Source: Symbiodinium natans
Taxonomy: Eukaryota > Sar > Dinophyceae > Suessiales > Symbiodiniaceae
Direction of reading: 5' to 3'
Assembly: GCA_905221605.1 (NCBI GenBank)
Contig: CAJNDS010001668.1
Location: 1,168,276-1,232,275 of the forward strand
DNA: 64,000 nt
Shown: in pieces, positions 10,634-22,511 of the stretch
Position numbering within the stretch: position 1 is the first letter of the stretch
Layout: every line of letters starts with the position of its first letter
The notes under the pieces: model-generated
The model's database searches: none
What the model was told of the DNA's origin: nothing
Seen by the model: the letters and a program-made list of their open reading frames with translations, nothing else
Program-made: the position numbers and the translations under genes

Positions 10634-10756
10634 AGGGTCCAGAGGTAACTTAAAGCGCTGAAGCCCTTTAGAATCTCCATATACTCGTCGGAGCCCTGAA
10701 GATTTCTGCCCGGAAGTCTTGGCAACTCTGGTGCGATTTCCCAAGCCCTCGAACCC
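10634..10756 (-). CDS. Candidate minus-strand exon
   Basis: The minus frame reads RAWEIAPELPRLPGRNLQ, GSDEYMEILKGFSALSYLW and then enters telomere-like sequence. An AATCTTCAG acceptor lies inside the frame. The plus strand is less protein-like here. It may belong upstream of the minus-strand gene at 8909-9800. Product unknown. Confidence 0.35.
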
Positions 10757-10959
10757 CCCTTACAACCCTCAACCCTCAAGCTCCAGACCCGACTTAAAAC
10801 TTGAACTCCACTTGACCCTAAACCCCAACAAGCCCTTAAAGCCTTCAAACCCTGGACCAAAAAAAGCCCTGAACCATGCGAGCTCTAAGCCCTTAAACGC
10901 TAGAATGCTAACACCCTAAGGCTTAAATCCCGAGACCAAAAGCATTCTCCTTTGCCCAG

Positions 10960-11021
10960 TTGCGCGGCTTTCCAGCCAGCTGGCGGGAGCAACAGGCGAC
11001 CTCTCTTTGGGGGTTTTCGGG
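10960..11021 (+). CDS. Candidate exon with strong acceptor
   Basis: CATTCTCCTTTGCCCAG is a good pyrimidine-rich acceptor; the following frame reads LRGFPASWREQQATSLWGFS. The donor is uncertain (the frame stays open to about 11151 in G-rich sequence). Product unknown. Confidence 0.4.
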
Positions 11022-11540
11022 TTTGGAGGTTTTATGGGGCTTATATGGCCTTCAAAATCGGGAGGTTAAGGGTTGTGGAGGGGGGGTCTTCAGCATTTTG
11101 AAGGAGGGGGGGGGGGAGGGGGTGGGGTATGAGAGCCCAAAGAGCGCATGAGGCTTTAGGGATTCGAAGGTGGCAACTCCAGACCGTGCAAGGCAGAGAG
11201 CCCAAAAGGGTCCATGCACCTCTTGGTATGTACGCGGGCCTTAAAGAAAAGGGTGTTTACGAAAATACGGGACCCCAATAGTAGGGCTCCCTTATAATGA
11301 GGACCCCAATAAGGTACCCCTACTATCGTACACCCCCATACAATATTAAGACTTGAGGGCCCACAGGTACATACGATAGAGGTACATCGATCCTAGACTA
11401 GAAGGAAACCTCTCAAACTCTGAAGGCCAAGGAGGTGCCGACACTACTATTTGCTTGAGAGCCCAAACAAAAAAGAAAGGATCACAATCCCCATATTACC
11501 CTCATGAGGAAGAATGTTTTGGTTATTCTATCTGTTGTTG
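11022..11540. other. No gene seen; fold-back remnant
   Basis: GT-rich sequence to 11160, then unique sequence. At about 11270-11340 GGACCCCAATAGTAGGG and related pieces resemble a fold-back also seen near 40395-40500. Confidence 0.4.
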
Positions 11541-11547
11541 TTTTTTT

Positions 11548-11605
11548 TGTTTTTTTGGGGGGGGGGGGGGGGGGGGGGGGCGGGGGGGGGGGGGGGGGGA
11601 GGGGG

Positions 11606-11643
<38 letters not shown>

Positions 11644-11686
11644 CGGGGGGGGGGGGCGGGGGGGGGGGGGGGGCGGGGGGCGGAAA

Positions 11687-11745
<59 letters not shown>
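11548..11745 (+). repeat. Poly-G tract of about 200 bases
   Basis: Almost pure G with single A or C interruptions at irregular intervals. Such sequence readily forms G-quadruplexes and is a common assembly problem. The glycine and proline ORFs across it are artefacts of composition. Confidence 0.95.
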
Positions 11746-11883
11746 GTGCAGCTTAAATAGGGTCTATTTGGAAGCTGAGACTTGTGTTTTAAAGAGGAAA
11801 TCAGGCCCCAAAACGTATACTTATTTACAAGAGACAACTTCCAAATAGACCCTATTTTAGGTTCTGTAGGGTTGCCAAGACAG

Positions 11884-13905
11884 AATTTAATTCAATTAAT
11901 TCAATTAATTCATTTATTTACACTTGGGGAGGTTGAATTAATTGAATTAATTGAATAAATTCAATTAATTCACCCCCCCCCCCTTTTGGAATTAATTGAA
12001 TTAAATGAATTAATGGAATTAATTGAATTAATGGAATTAATTGAATTAATTGAATTAATTCAATTAATTCCAAATGAGGGGTGAATTAATTGAATTAATT
12101 CAATTAATTCAGTTAATTCAATTAATTCAATTCAATTAATTCAATTAATTCAATTAATTCAATTAATTCCAAATGGGGGGGTGGGGGGCTCGGGGCTGGG
12201 GGCGGGGGGGGGGCACCATTTGGAAATAATTGAATTAATTGAATTAATTCACCCCCCCCCCTTTTGGAATTAATTGAATTAAATGAATTAATGGAATTAA
12301 TTGAATTAATGGAATTAATTGAATTAATTCAATTAATTCAATTAATTCCAAATGGGGGGTGAATTAATTGAATTAATTCAATTAATTCAATTAATTCAAT
12401 TAATTCAATTAATTCAATTAATTCAATTAATTCAGTTAATTCAATTAATTCCAAATGGGGGGGGGCACCATTCCGGGCTCGTAAATTAGTATTGCGGGGA
12501 GGCCCGGGCTCGTGATTTAGTATTGGGGGGAGGCCCGGGCTCGTGATTTAGTATTGGGGGGAGGCCCGGCCTCGTAATTTGGAGGCCGGGCTCGTGATTT
12601 AGCCCGGGCTCGTGATTTAGTATTGGGGGGAGGCCCGGGCTCGTGATTTAGTATTGCGGGAAGGCCCGGGCTCGTAATTTAGTATTGGGGGGAGGCCCGG
12701 GCTCGTGGATTTAGTATTGGGGGGAGGCCCGGGCTCGTGGTTTGGGAGGAGGATGCCCCAGCCCCCACCCCCCATTTGGAAATAAATGAATTAATTGAAT
12801 TAATTGAAATAATTGAATTAATTCAATTAATTCAATTAATTCATTTATTTCCAAAGGGGAGGTGGAATTAATTGAATTAATTGAATTAATTCAATTAATT
12901 CAATTAATTCAATTAATTGAATTAATTCAATTAATTCAATTAATTCATTAATTCAATTAATTCAATTAATTCAATTAATTGAATTAATTCAATTAATTCA
13001 ATTAATTCATTTATTTCCAAAGGGGAGGTGGAATTAATTGAATTAATTGAATTAATTCAATTATTTCAATTAATTCAATTAATTCAATTAATTCATTTAT
13101 TTCCAAATGGGGGGGATTCCCCAGCCCCCACCCCCCCCCCCCCTTTGGAAATAAATGAATTAATTGAATTGATTGAATTAATTGAATTAATTCAATTAAT
13201 TCAATTAATTCACTTATTTCCAAAGGGGAGGTGGAATTCATTGAATTAATTGAATTAATTGAATTAATTCAATTAATTCAATTAATTCAATTAATTCAAT
13301 TAATTCAATTAATTCAATTAATTCAATTAATTCAATTAATTCATTTATTTCCAAATGGGGGGGATTCCCCAGCCCCCACCCCTCCCCCCCCTTTGGAAAT
13401 AAATGAATTAATTGAATTAATTGAATTAATTGAATTAATTGAATTAATTGAATTAATTGAATTACTTGAATTAATTGAATTAATTCAATTAATTCAATTA
13501 ATTCAATTAATTCAATTAATTCAATTAATTCATTTATTTCCAAAGGGGGGGTGGAATTAATTGAATTAATTGAATTAATTCAATTATTTCAATTAATTCA
13601 ATTAATTCAATTAATTCATTTATTTCCAAAGGGGGGGGAGGGGTGGGGGCTGGGGAATCCCCCCATTTGGAAATAATTGAATTAATTGAATTAATTCAAT
13701 TAATTCAATTAATTCAATTAATTCAATTAATTCCACCCCCCCTTTGGAAATAAATGAATTAATTGAATTAATTCAATTAATTCAATTATGTCAATTAATT
13801 CAATTAATTCAATTAATTCATTTATTTCCAAAGGGGGGGGTGGGGGCTGGGGAATCCCCCCCATTTGGAAATGACTGAACTAATTGAACGAAATTATTTA
13901 AACTA
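11884..13905. repeat. AATTCAATT 9-mer palindromic arrays
   Basis: Blocks of GAATTAATT repeats run into blocks of AATTAATTC repeats, so each block folds back on itself. Block edges are TTTGGAAATAAATG on the left and CATTTATTTCCAAA on the right, themselves inverted. Blocks are separated by short G or C runs and GCCCCCACCCC pieces. At least eight blocks occur. The 9-base period (three codons) gives meaningless ELIELI/QLIQLI frames on both strands. Confidence 0.95.
12475..12760 (+). repeat. 31-bp G-rich tandem array
   Basis: About nine copies of a unit built on GGGCTCGTGATTTAGTATTG plus GGGGGAGGCCC, interrupting the AATTCAATT arrays. No coding content. Confidence 0.9.
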
Positions 13906-14760
13906 TGGCGGCTCGATTTGGCCAAATTTTGCCGGGCAGCCTGCGGGCAAAATTTGGCCAAATCGGGTTGCTCTTCGTATGCCATGAGAAATGCGCGGCT
14001 CGATTTGGCCAAGTTTTGCCCGGAGGCTGCCCGGCAAAATTTGGCCAAATCGAGCCGCGCATTTCTCAGCGCGTACGACGAGCAGCCCGATTTGGCCAAA
14101 TTTTGCCCGCAGACTTCCCGGCAAAATTTGGCCAAATCGAGCCGCGATAGTTTAAATAATTTCGGGCCTCCAGAAAGGCGCGGCTCGATTTGGCCAGATT
14201 TTGCCGGGCAGTCTGCGGGCAAAATTTGGCCAAATCGGGCTGCTCGTCGAACGCGATGAGAAATGCGCGGCTCGATTTGGCCAAATTTTGCCGGGCAGCC
14301 TCCCGGCAAAATTTGGCCAAATCGAGCCAAGCCTTTCTGAAGGCCCGAAATTTTTAAACTATCGCGGCTCGATTTGGCCAAATTTTGCCGGGCAGCTTCC
14401 GGGCAAAATTTGGCCAAATCGGGCTGCCCTTCGTATGCCATGAGAAATGCGTGGCTCGATTTGGCCAAATTTTGCCCGGAGGCTGCCCGGCAAAATTTGG
14501 CCAAATCGAGCCGCGCATTTCTCATCACGTTCGACGAGCAGCCCGATTTGGCCAAATTTTGCCCCCGCAGACTGCCCGGCAAAATCTGGCCAAATCGAGC
14601 CGCGCCTTTCTGGAGGCCCGAAATTATTTAAACTATCGCGGCTCGATTTGGCCAAATTTTGCCGGGCAGTCTGCGGGCAAAATTTGGCCAAATCGGGCTG
14701 CTCGTCGTACGCGCTGAGAAATGCGCGGCTCGATTTGGCCAAATTTTGCCGGGCAGCCTC
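13905..14760. repeat. GGCCAAATTTTGCC palindrome array
   Basis: Units of about 60 bases carry GGCTCGATTTGGCCAAATTT and its inverse, alternating with pieces such as GCGCATTTCTCA and GGGCCTCCAGAAAGG. Each unit can form a hairpin and neighbouring units are inverted, giving nested cruciform potential. All six frames stay open because the unit lacks stops, so the 254-codon minus frame (13818-14582) is not a gene. Confidence 0.95.
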
Positions 14761-15090
14761 CCATCATCCCCCATCATCCCCCATCATCTCCATCATCCAC
14801 CATCATCTTCATCATCTCCCGTCATCTCCCCCATCCCCTCCCATCCCTCATCCTCTCTCATGATGTGCTATCACCCCTCATCTTGGAGCATCATCTTCAT
14901 CATCTTCATCATCTTCATCAATCATCTTCTTCATCTCCCATCATCTCCGGGCATCATCTCCCATCATCTCCGGGCATCATCTCCCATCATCTCGGAGCGT
15001 CATCTTCCATCATCTCGGAGCATCATCTTCCATCATCTCGGAGCATCATCTTCCATCATCTCGGAGCATCATCTTCCATCATCTTCAGTT
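14758..15090 (+). repeat. CATCATCTC array
   Basis: ATC-rich microsatellite that grades into a 21-base unit (GGAGCATCATCTTCCATCATC) repeated about four times at 15000-15080. No coding content. Confidence 0.9.
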
Positions 15091-15165
15091 TGAAAAAGTA
15101 CTCAAATATTCACCACCTAGACCCATACACCCAAAACTCCGCAAACCGCCCCTTCCCCTTCCAGA

Positions 15166-15236
15166 ATTAAATAATTTAAATAATTTAAATCCGAAACACC
15201 CCTTTCAGATTTAAATTATTTAAATTATTTAATTCC
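15166..15236. repeat. Perfect 28-bp inverted repeat
   Basis: GAATTAAATAATTTAAATAA and its continuation are mirrored after a 16-base loop. The hairpin lies next to the 116-bp tandem array. Confidence 0.9.
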
Positions 15237-15244
15237 GGGGGGGG

Positions 15245-15800
15245 GCCAGAAGGAGGACAAAAGTTGGTGTGATTCGCGCGCCTGCGTTTTTTGCTTGCAG
15301 AAGGAGGGCGCGCGAATCACACCAGATTTTGTCCTCTGGGTTTTGTCGGACATGTGAGCAACAAGAAGGAGGACAAAAGTTGGTGTGATTCGCGCGCCTG
15401 TGTTTTTTGCTTGCAGAAGGAGGGCGCGCAAATCACACCAGATTTTGTCCTCTGGGTTTTGTCGGACATGTGAGCAACAAGAAGGAGGACAAAAGTTGGT
15501 GTGATTCGCGCGCCTGTGTTTTTTGCTTGCAGAAGGAGGGCGCGCGAATCACACCAGATTTTGTCCTCTGGGTTTTGTCGGACATGTGAGCAACAAGAAG
15601 GAGGACAAAAGTTGGTGTGATTCGCGCGCCTGTGTTTTTTGCTTGCAGAAGGAGGGCGCGCGAATCACACCAGATTTGTCCTCTGGGTTTTGTCGGACAT
15701 GTGAGCAACAAGAAGGAGGACAAAAGTTGGTGTGATTCGCGCGCCTGTGTTTTTTGCTTGCACAAGGAAGGCGCGCGAATCACACCAGATTTTGTCTTCT
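15245..15800 (+). repeat. 116-bp tandem repeat, about 4.8 copies
   Basis: Unit starts AAGGAGGACAAAAGTTGGTG. Each unit contains an inner inverted repeat, GGTGTGATTCGCGCGCC and GGCGCGCGAATCACACC. Copies start near 15250, 15366, 15482, 15598 and 15713 and are nearly identical, so the array is young or homogenised. Confidence 0.95.
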
Positions 15801-17700
15801 TGGCTTTTTTTGGTAGCAAACCCACCTGTCAAGGACACCCACACCAGAAACCCCCTTTTTGTGGAAACCTTGAAAGCAAGGTGCTGTGTTGTCCGCTCTC
15901 ACCTTTCGTTCGTTGCACGGTTTGTCCCCTTTATTTTTTTTTGCAGAGGGGAGTCCAAGATTTTGAGAGTGTTGCGGGTGTATAGCAAAACCCACTTGAA
16001 ATGGACCCACAATGGAGACCTCTTTTTTTGGCAAACCTTGAAAGACATGTGCTTCTCTGTCCATTCTCACCTTTCGTTCGTTGTGTTTTCTGTCCCCATT
16101 CTTTCTTTAAATATGAAATATTCAAATCATAATTGAAGCGGGGCATCCAAGATTTTTAGAGTGTTTCGGGCGTCGTTTTCTTCCTTCTTCTGTAGCAGAA
16201 CGCACCTTAAAAGGACACCCACACCAGAGACTCTGATGCTGTGGAAACCTTGCAGGAAAGGCGCTCCCTTTGTCCACTGTGGCAGTTCTTTCGTTGTATT
16301 TCTATGCGCAAGAGGAAATAGCAGAGGGAAATGATGTTACGTGTATCCAAAATCAGGGTGTCCTTTTCTTACTTTTCTGTAGCAAAACCCACCTTTCAAG
16401 GACACCCACACCGGAGACACAAATTTTATGGAAACCTTGAAAGAAAAGGGTGCTTCTTTGTCCACTCTCATCTTTCGTTCGTCAATTTCAATATGAAATA
16501 TGTAAATCATAGTTAAAGAGGGGCGTCCAAGATTTGTTGGGTCTTTCGGGCGTTCTTTTCTTCCTTGTTCTGTAGCAGAACCCACCTTAAAAGGACGCCC
16601 GCTCCGGAGACTTCTATTGTTTGGAAACCTTGAAAGAAAAGGGTGCTTGTTTGTCCACTCTCACCTTTTGTTCGTTTCATGTTCTGTCACCCTTTTATTA
16701 AGTATGGATATGTGTAGATCACTTTACAGATGGGTGTCCAAGTTGTTTACAGTGTTTCGGGTGTCCTTTTCTTCCTGTTTAAAACCCACCTTAAAAGGAC
16801 ACCCGCACCGGAGACGCCGATGTTTTGGAAACCTTGAAGGAAAGGCGCTCCCTTTTTCTACTGTGGCCTTCCTTTCGTCTTATTTCTTTGCACAAGAGGA
16901 AATAAAAGAAAGACATCATGTTACATGTATCCAAAATTAGGGTGTCCTTTTCTTCTTTCTTCTGTAGCAAAACCCACCTGAAAGGGACACCCACACCGGA
17001 GACCTCTGTTCTTTGGAAACCTTGAACTTTATTTTCTTTTTTGCACCCTTTATTTAATTAAGTATGACATATTGAAATCATATTCAAAGAGCGGCGTCCA
17101 AGATTTTTAGAGTGTTTCGGGCGTCCTTTTTCTTCCTGTTTCTGTAGCAAAAAACCCACCTTAGAAGGACACCCACACCAGAGACCGCAAGGGGAAATGA
17201 CAGAAGGAAATCGCGTTACGTGTATCCAAAATTAGGATGTCCTTTTCTTCTTTTTCTGTAGCACAACCCACCTGAAGAGGACACCCACACCGGAGGGGTT
17301 TTTAAAAACCTTCAAAGAAAAGTAAGGTGCTTCTTTGTCCACTCTCACCTTTCGTTCGTTTCATTTTCTGTCCCCGTTTATTTAGATATGAAATGTTTAA
17401 ACTATATTTCAAGAGGGGTGTCCAAGATTTTGAGAGTTCTTCGGGCGTCCTTTTCTTCCTGTTTCTGTAGCGAAACCCACCGACTCCGATGTTTTGGAAA
17501 CCTTGAAGGAAAGGCGCTCCCTTGTCCACTGCGGCCTTCCATTCGTTTTTTTCTTTGCGCAAGAGGACACAAAAGAAAGACATGATGTGACATGTATCCA
17601 AAATTAGGGTGTCCTTTTCTTCTTTTTTCTGTAACAAGACTCACCTTAAAAGGACGCCCGCGCCGGAGACTTCCAGTTTTTAGAAACCTTGAAAGAAAAC
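15800..17700 (+). repeat. Diverged tandem array, unit about 190 bp
   Basis: At least ten diverged copies of a unit with TGTAGCAAAACCCACC, AAAAGGACACCCACACCGG, TTTGGAAACCTTGAAAG and TTTCGGGCGTCCTTTTCTTCC. The GTGTCCTTTT and AAAAGGACAC segments are inverted, so units can fold. Frames across it are repeat artefacts. Confidence 0.9.
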
Positions 17701-18230
17701 AGGCCGAAGACCTAAGATTTTTAGAGAGTTTTTGTTCCCAACAGACAAATCGCGAGCACTGTCCGTCCCCCTAAGATTCTCCAAGAAGTTATGCACCCAA
17801 CACACAATTCGCAAGTGCTGTCCCCTAAGATGTTGAAAGAATCTGTGCTCCCAAAAGACAAATCGCAAGCACCGTCCAAGTAAGATATTCGAAAAGGGTA
17901 TGCTCCCAATCAGTTTTTTCTAAAGAAAAAGACAAGAAGAGAAGAGAGAAGAGAAGTTTGCATGTCTTCCTTCCCTGTTCCTTTCTTCTTCCGGTTCGCT
18001 CGCTCGTTCTGTCTCCCTCTCTCTCGCTCTCTCTTTTTTCTTTTATGGGCGGCATGTCTTGTAGAAATGGAAGACGGAGTGAGACAGGGCGAGGCATAGA
18101 GAGAAGCATAGACCGTAGGACAGAGAGGGTCTCTTAGCTTCCCCCTTCTCAAGTCCAGCTCAGTTTTCTTTCTTGTGGAAAAGAAAGAGGAAGAGAGAAG
18201 AGGAATTTACATGCCCACCCTGCCCCTCCA
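17700..18230. repeat. Short repeats and purine/pyrimidine-rich sequence
   Basis: Three diverged copies of a CGCAAGCACTGTCCCCTAAG unit lie at 17745-17885, followed by AG- and CT-rich sequence without coding content. Confidence 0.7.
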
Positions 18231-18935
18231 AAGAGTCAAATCGCAAGCCCTGGTCCCTAAGATTTTGGGTTTAACTTTTGCTCCAAAGAGTCACATCGCA
18301 AGCCCTGGTCCCTAAGATTTGGGGCCCAGTTTTTGCTCCAAAGAGTGACATCGCAAGCCCTGGTCCCTAAGATTTTGGGCGCATTTTTTTTGCTCCAAAG
18401 AGTAGCGTCGCAAGCCCTGGTCCCTAAGATTTTGGGCCCAGTTTTTGCTCCAAAAGGTCAAATCGCAAGCCCTGGTCCCTAAGATTTTGGGTTCACTTTT
18501 TGCTCCAAAGAGTAACATCGCAAGCCCTGGTCCCTAAGATTCTGGGCTCATTTTTTGCGCCAAAGAGTCGAATCCCTAAGATTTTGGGGTCAATTTTTGC
18601 TCCAAAGAGGCCAATGGCAAGCCCTGGTCCCTAAGATTTCGGGGTCGATCTGTGCTCCACAGAGTCAAAGCGCAAGCCCTGGTCCCTAAGATTTTGGGTT
18701 TAACTTTTGCTCCAAAGAGACACATCGCAAGCCCTGGTCCCTAAGATTTGGGGCCCAGTTTATGCCCCAAAAGGTGAAATCGCAAGCCCTGCTCCCTAAG
18801 ATTTTGGGCTTATTTCTTGCTCCAAAGAGTAACATCGCAAGCCCTGGTCCCCAAGATTTTGGAATCGATTTTTGCTCCAAAGAGTCAGATCGCAAGCCCT
18901 GGTCCCTAAAATGTTGGGCTCAATTTTTGCCTTTC
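18225..18935 (+). repeat. Tandem array, unit about 55 bp, about 12 copies
   Basis: Unit: TTTTTGCTCCAAAGAGTCAC then ATCGCAAGCCCTGGTCCCTA and AGATTTTGGG. The copies near 17745-17885 are related, so the array extends in diverged form. Confidence 0.95.
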
Positions 18936-19497
18936 CCTTCTCTTCTTCTGCTTCCTTTGAACTGATAAAACACAAGAAAGGAACTCATATGATAAGGCAG
19001 TGGAAAGGTAAGCACAGGGTGACTCCCTGCGCGTGGACCTTTCCATAATGCTCCATCATATTCCTCCTCTCGGCCTATCTCTTCTGTTCCTTTCCTTACC
19101 CTTCTCCTTCTCATAGTTCTTCCTTTTTGTTTTTCTCATTTCGAAAAGAAAGAGGGAAGGGAGAAACAAGGGAGAGAGAATAGATAACGAAGAGTGCCAT
19201 CTTCTCTGCGCCTTGTTTTGTCTCTCCCTCTTCTCTATTAATCTGTCTTCTATTCTTTTCTTTGCTCTTCCCATTAAATATGCAATCCTTGGTATCTCTT
19301 CTCTCTCCTTCTCTCTTCCTGCAACAGATGTCCTTTTGGATCGTTTTCTGCATCTTAAAAAGGACACCCAAAAGAAAACACTCAGGGTGCCCCCTTTGCG
19401 CGTTTGAAGACACAGAAGGCGATTAAAAGGGACGCCCATGTTGGATTGGCAGCAAACCCAGCTGATGCTCATGATTCTGATTCTCTCTCTCTCTCTC

Positions 19498-19542
<45 letters not shown>

Positions 19543-21520
19543 CCCTACATATGGGCGATGGAACGGGTGTCCTTTTCAATCGTTTTCTGCATCTTCAAGA
19601 GAAAAACGGACACCCCACAAGAAGGAAAAGTAACACAAGAGATAGGGAGGGAAATTGACCCTTTCCTCTCTTCTTATCTGCTATTTTTCTTATTCGCTTC
19701 AAAGAAGCAACATAAGGGAAAGGGGATTTCCTGAAGAGGAGCGAGGGAACCTATCTGTGAAAAGCAAGAATGGTTTTTTCTAGTTCGAAAGGGAATAGGG
19801 AGAGACAAGGGAGAGATGATATGTACAGCTTTGCGCCTTATATTGTGATTCCGTCTCCTTGCTTCCTGTCTCTTCTATTCCTTGCAGCACGCTTCGAGAA
19901 ACATAGCATCCTTGTTATCTTTCCTCTCTCACTTCCCTTTCCCTTCTCTTCTTCTGCTTCCTTTGAACTGATAACACACAAGAAAGGAACTCATATGATA
20001 AAGCAGTGGAAAGGTAAGCACAGGGTGACTCCCTGCGCGTGGACCTTTCCACAATGCTCCATCATATTCCTCCTCTCGGCCTATCTCTTCTGTTCCTTTC
20101 CTTACCCTTCTCCTTCTCATAGTTCTTCCTTTTTGTTTTTCTCATTTCGAAAAGAAAGAGGGAAGGGAGAAACAAGGGAGAGAGAATAGATAAAGAAGAG
20201 TGCCATCTTCTCTGCGCCTTGTTTTGTCTCTCCCTCTTCTCTATTCATCTGTCTTCTATTCTTTTCCTTGCTCTTCCCATTAAATATGCAATCCTTGGTA
20301 TCTCTCCTCTCTCCTTCTCTCTTCCTGCAACAGATGTGCTTTTGGATCGTTTTCTGCATTTTCAAGCGAGAAAAAAGGACACAGAATGCGATTAAAAGGG
20401 ACGCCCATGTTGGATTGGCAGCATGCCCAGCTGATGCTCATGATTCTCTCTCTTTCCCTACATATGGGCGATGGAACGGGTGTCCTTTTCAATCGTTTTC
20501 TGCATCTTCAAGAGAAAAAGGGACACCCCACAAGAAGGAAAAGTAACATAAGAGATAGGGAGGGAAATTGAAGAACTCCTCATTTTACTTAGTCATTCCC
20601 TTTCCTCTCTTCTTATCTGCCCATTTTCTGTGCGCCTTGTTGTGTCTCTCCCTCTTCTCCCTTCATCTCTCTTCTAGTCTTTTCTTTGCTCTTCCCATTG
20701 AAATGCAACCCTTTTTATCTCTCCTCTCTTCTTCTCTCTCCCTCCTCTTCTCCTGTTCCCCTCTAAACGACAAAAACGCAAGAAAGGAAGAATAAGAGGG
20801 GAATGGAGGCCCTGTTCCTTTCTTCTCTTCTTTCAATGGATGGGGGAAGTGGGCGGAGTTGGCTCCTTGCCCGTACACCCTCCCCATGCTTCAGCAAACC
20901 CCTCCTCTCGCCCTATCGCCTCTGTTCTTTTCCTTGTGCCCAAACGGAAAACGAAAACGGGTTCCTTTATATGTTCATTGTCCTTCCTTTGGTTTTTTAT
21001 TTCACAGGGAAAAGAACCAGAGAAGAGAAAGATAAGAACGAGAGGTGAGATGAAAACGGCACCATCTTCTCTTTGCCTTATTTTTGCACCTCCCCCTCCT
21101 GTCTTCATTTCTCTTCCACTCTTTTTTCCATTGCTCTTCCCATAATATTGCATTCCTTTTGATAACTCACAGGAAATTAAAATGGCCTCCTTGTTGTCTC
21201 TCCTCTCTCACTTCCCTTCTTTCTTTTTGTTGTTCTCATTTCGAAAAGACAGAAGGAACGGAGAGATAAGGGAGACAGGATAGATAAAGCAGAGTACCAT
21301 CTTCTTTGCGCCTTGTTTTGTCTCTCCCTCTCCTTTATTCATCTCTCTTCTATTCTTTTCTTGGCTCTTCCCATGAAAATTGTGTTCCTCTTATCTCTCC
21401 CTCCTTCTCTCCCTTCTCTTCTCCTGTTCGCGAGAGCCTTCGACTTTAGGGTTGAGGAGAAAAAGAAAAGAGAAAAGAGGAACTACCTGGTTCTTGTTCC
21501 TGAGGCCACCATAGTACGAC
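18930..21520. repeat. CT-rich block with a 0.5 kb direct duplication
   Basis: About 500 bases starting near 18935 (CCTTTCCCTTCTCTTCTTCT...) recur with few differences near 19945, about 1.0 kb away, and a more diverged copy begins near 21190. A CT microsatellite lies at 19488-19540. GGGTGTCCTTTTCAATCG with an inverted GGACACCCC partner lies at 19569-19615 and again near 20478-20530, linking this block to the 15.8-17.7 kb array. No gene seen. Confidence 0.85.
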
Positions 21521-21584
21521 TGACGTGACAGCAGCGTACCCTCGTGGAAACGTGTATCACAGCTTCCAAATAGACCCTGTTTAA

Positions 21585-21805
21585 GCCACCCACGGGGGGG
21601 GATACCATGGGGGGGGGGGGGGGGGCCCAGGACGCTCAACGCTGAACCATAGGTGGTTCAGCCCCCGCGGGCCCCCCCCCCCTCCCAACCCCCCCCCCTA
21701 CCCCCCCCTTACCCCCCCCCCCCCCTACCCCCCCCTACCCCCCCCCTAACCCCCCCCCCCCCCCCCCTACCCCCCCCGCCCATGGTATCCCCCCCCCCCC
21801 CTGTG
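21585..21805. repeat. G-run/C-run inverted structure
   Basis: GGGATACCATGGGGG at 21597-21620 is mirrored by CCCATGGTATCCCCC at 21778-21800, enclosing C-rich sequence. It is a foldback of homopolymer-like arms. Base accuracy here may be poor. Confidence 0.7.
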
Positions 21806-21814
21806 GTGGGTTGG

Positions 21815-22167
21815 GGGTTTTTTTAGGGTTTTGGGTTTTAGGGTTTTAGGGTTTAGGGTTTTAGGGTTCTAGGGTTTTAGGGTTTTAGGGTTTTAGTTTT
21901 AGGTTTTAGGGTTTTAGGGTTTTAGGGTTTTAGGGTTTAGGGTTTAGGGTTTAGGGTTTAGGGTTTTCCCCGCAAAGGGGTACTAAGATGATACCCCCCC
22001 CCTGTGGTGTGGTTGGGGGTTGGTTTTTTAGGGTTAGGGTTTAGGGTTCAGGGTTTTAGGGTTTAGGGTTTAAGGTTTAAGTTTTAAGGTTTAGGGTGTA
22101 GGTTTTAGGGTTTAGGGTTTTAGGGCTTAGGGTTTAGGGGTTTACGGTTTAGGACCGTAGAGTAGAC

Positions 22168-22190
<23 letters not shown>
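21815..22190 (+). repeat. TTTTAGGG/TTTAGGG array and poly-G
   Basis: An 8-mer TTTTAGGG variant dominates 21820-21935; the 7-mer dominates 21936-21965 and 22030-22160. A poly-G run follows at 22170-22206. Confidence 0.9.
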
Positions 22191-22208
<18 letters not shown>

Positions 22209-22511
22209 GGGAACGCCCGACGCTGAACCATATATACCTTAAGGCTCTCAGGACTCTGTCTGGAGGGTGGCTTGGCCCAAAGACCATCTTCCGGGCATTC
22301 CGAGTCAATTGTGCGACCCTGAACCTCCAGGGGCTCTTAGTTTAGGGTGTTTTAGGGCTTCAGGTTTAGGGTTACCAGGTTCTTGGGCTGTTTTGAGCCC
22401 AAGGCGGCTTATAACGGTGTTTAGATGAGGTGCGAACCCTAAACCCTAAACCCTAAACCCTAAACCCTAAACCCTAAACCCTAAACCCCCCTACACCCTA
22501 AGCCTGTTTAG

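Noticed and set aside
11455-11848. Glycine-rich and proline-rich ORFs of 80-114 codons
   Set aside because: They are translations of a poly-G tract in every frame; no coding signal.
13011-13560. ELIELI/QLIQLI ORFs of up to 109 codons on both strands
   Set aside because: The 9-base repeat lacks stops in several frames; these are translated microsatellite.
13818-14863. Long ORFs (up to 254 codons) with NLAKSS/GQILPG repeats on both strands
   Set aside because: All six frames are open because the palindromic unit has no stops; identical peptides appear on both strands.
14447-15170. Ser/Pro/His-rich ORFs
   Set aside because: Translation of the CATCATCTC array.
15225-15985. Tandem ORFs with CDSRACVFCLQKEGA repeats
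   Set aside because: Read-through of the 116-bp tandem repeat; frames appear on both strands and shift when one unit lost a base.
17825-21269. Many Ser/Leu/Phe- or Lys/Arg-rich ORFs
   Set aside because: Composition of CT/AG-rich repeats; the same peptide recurs in duplicated DNA.
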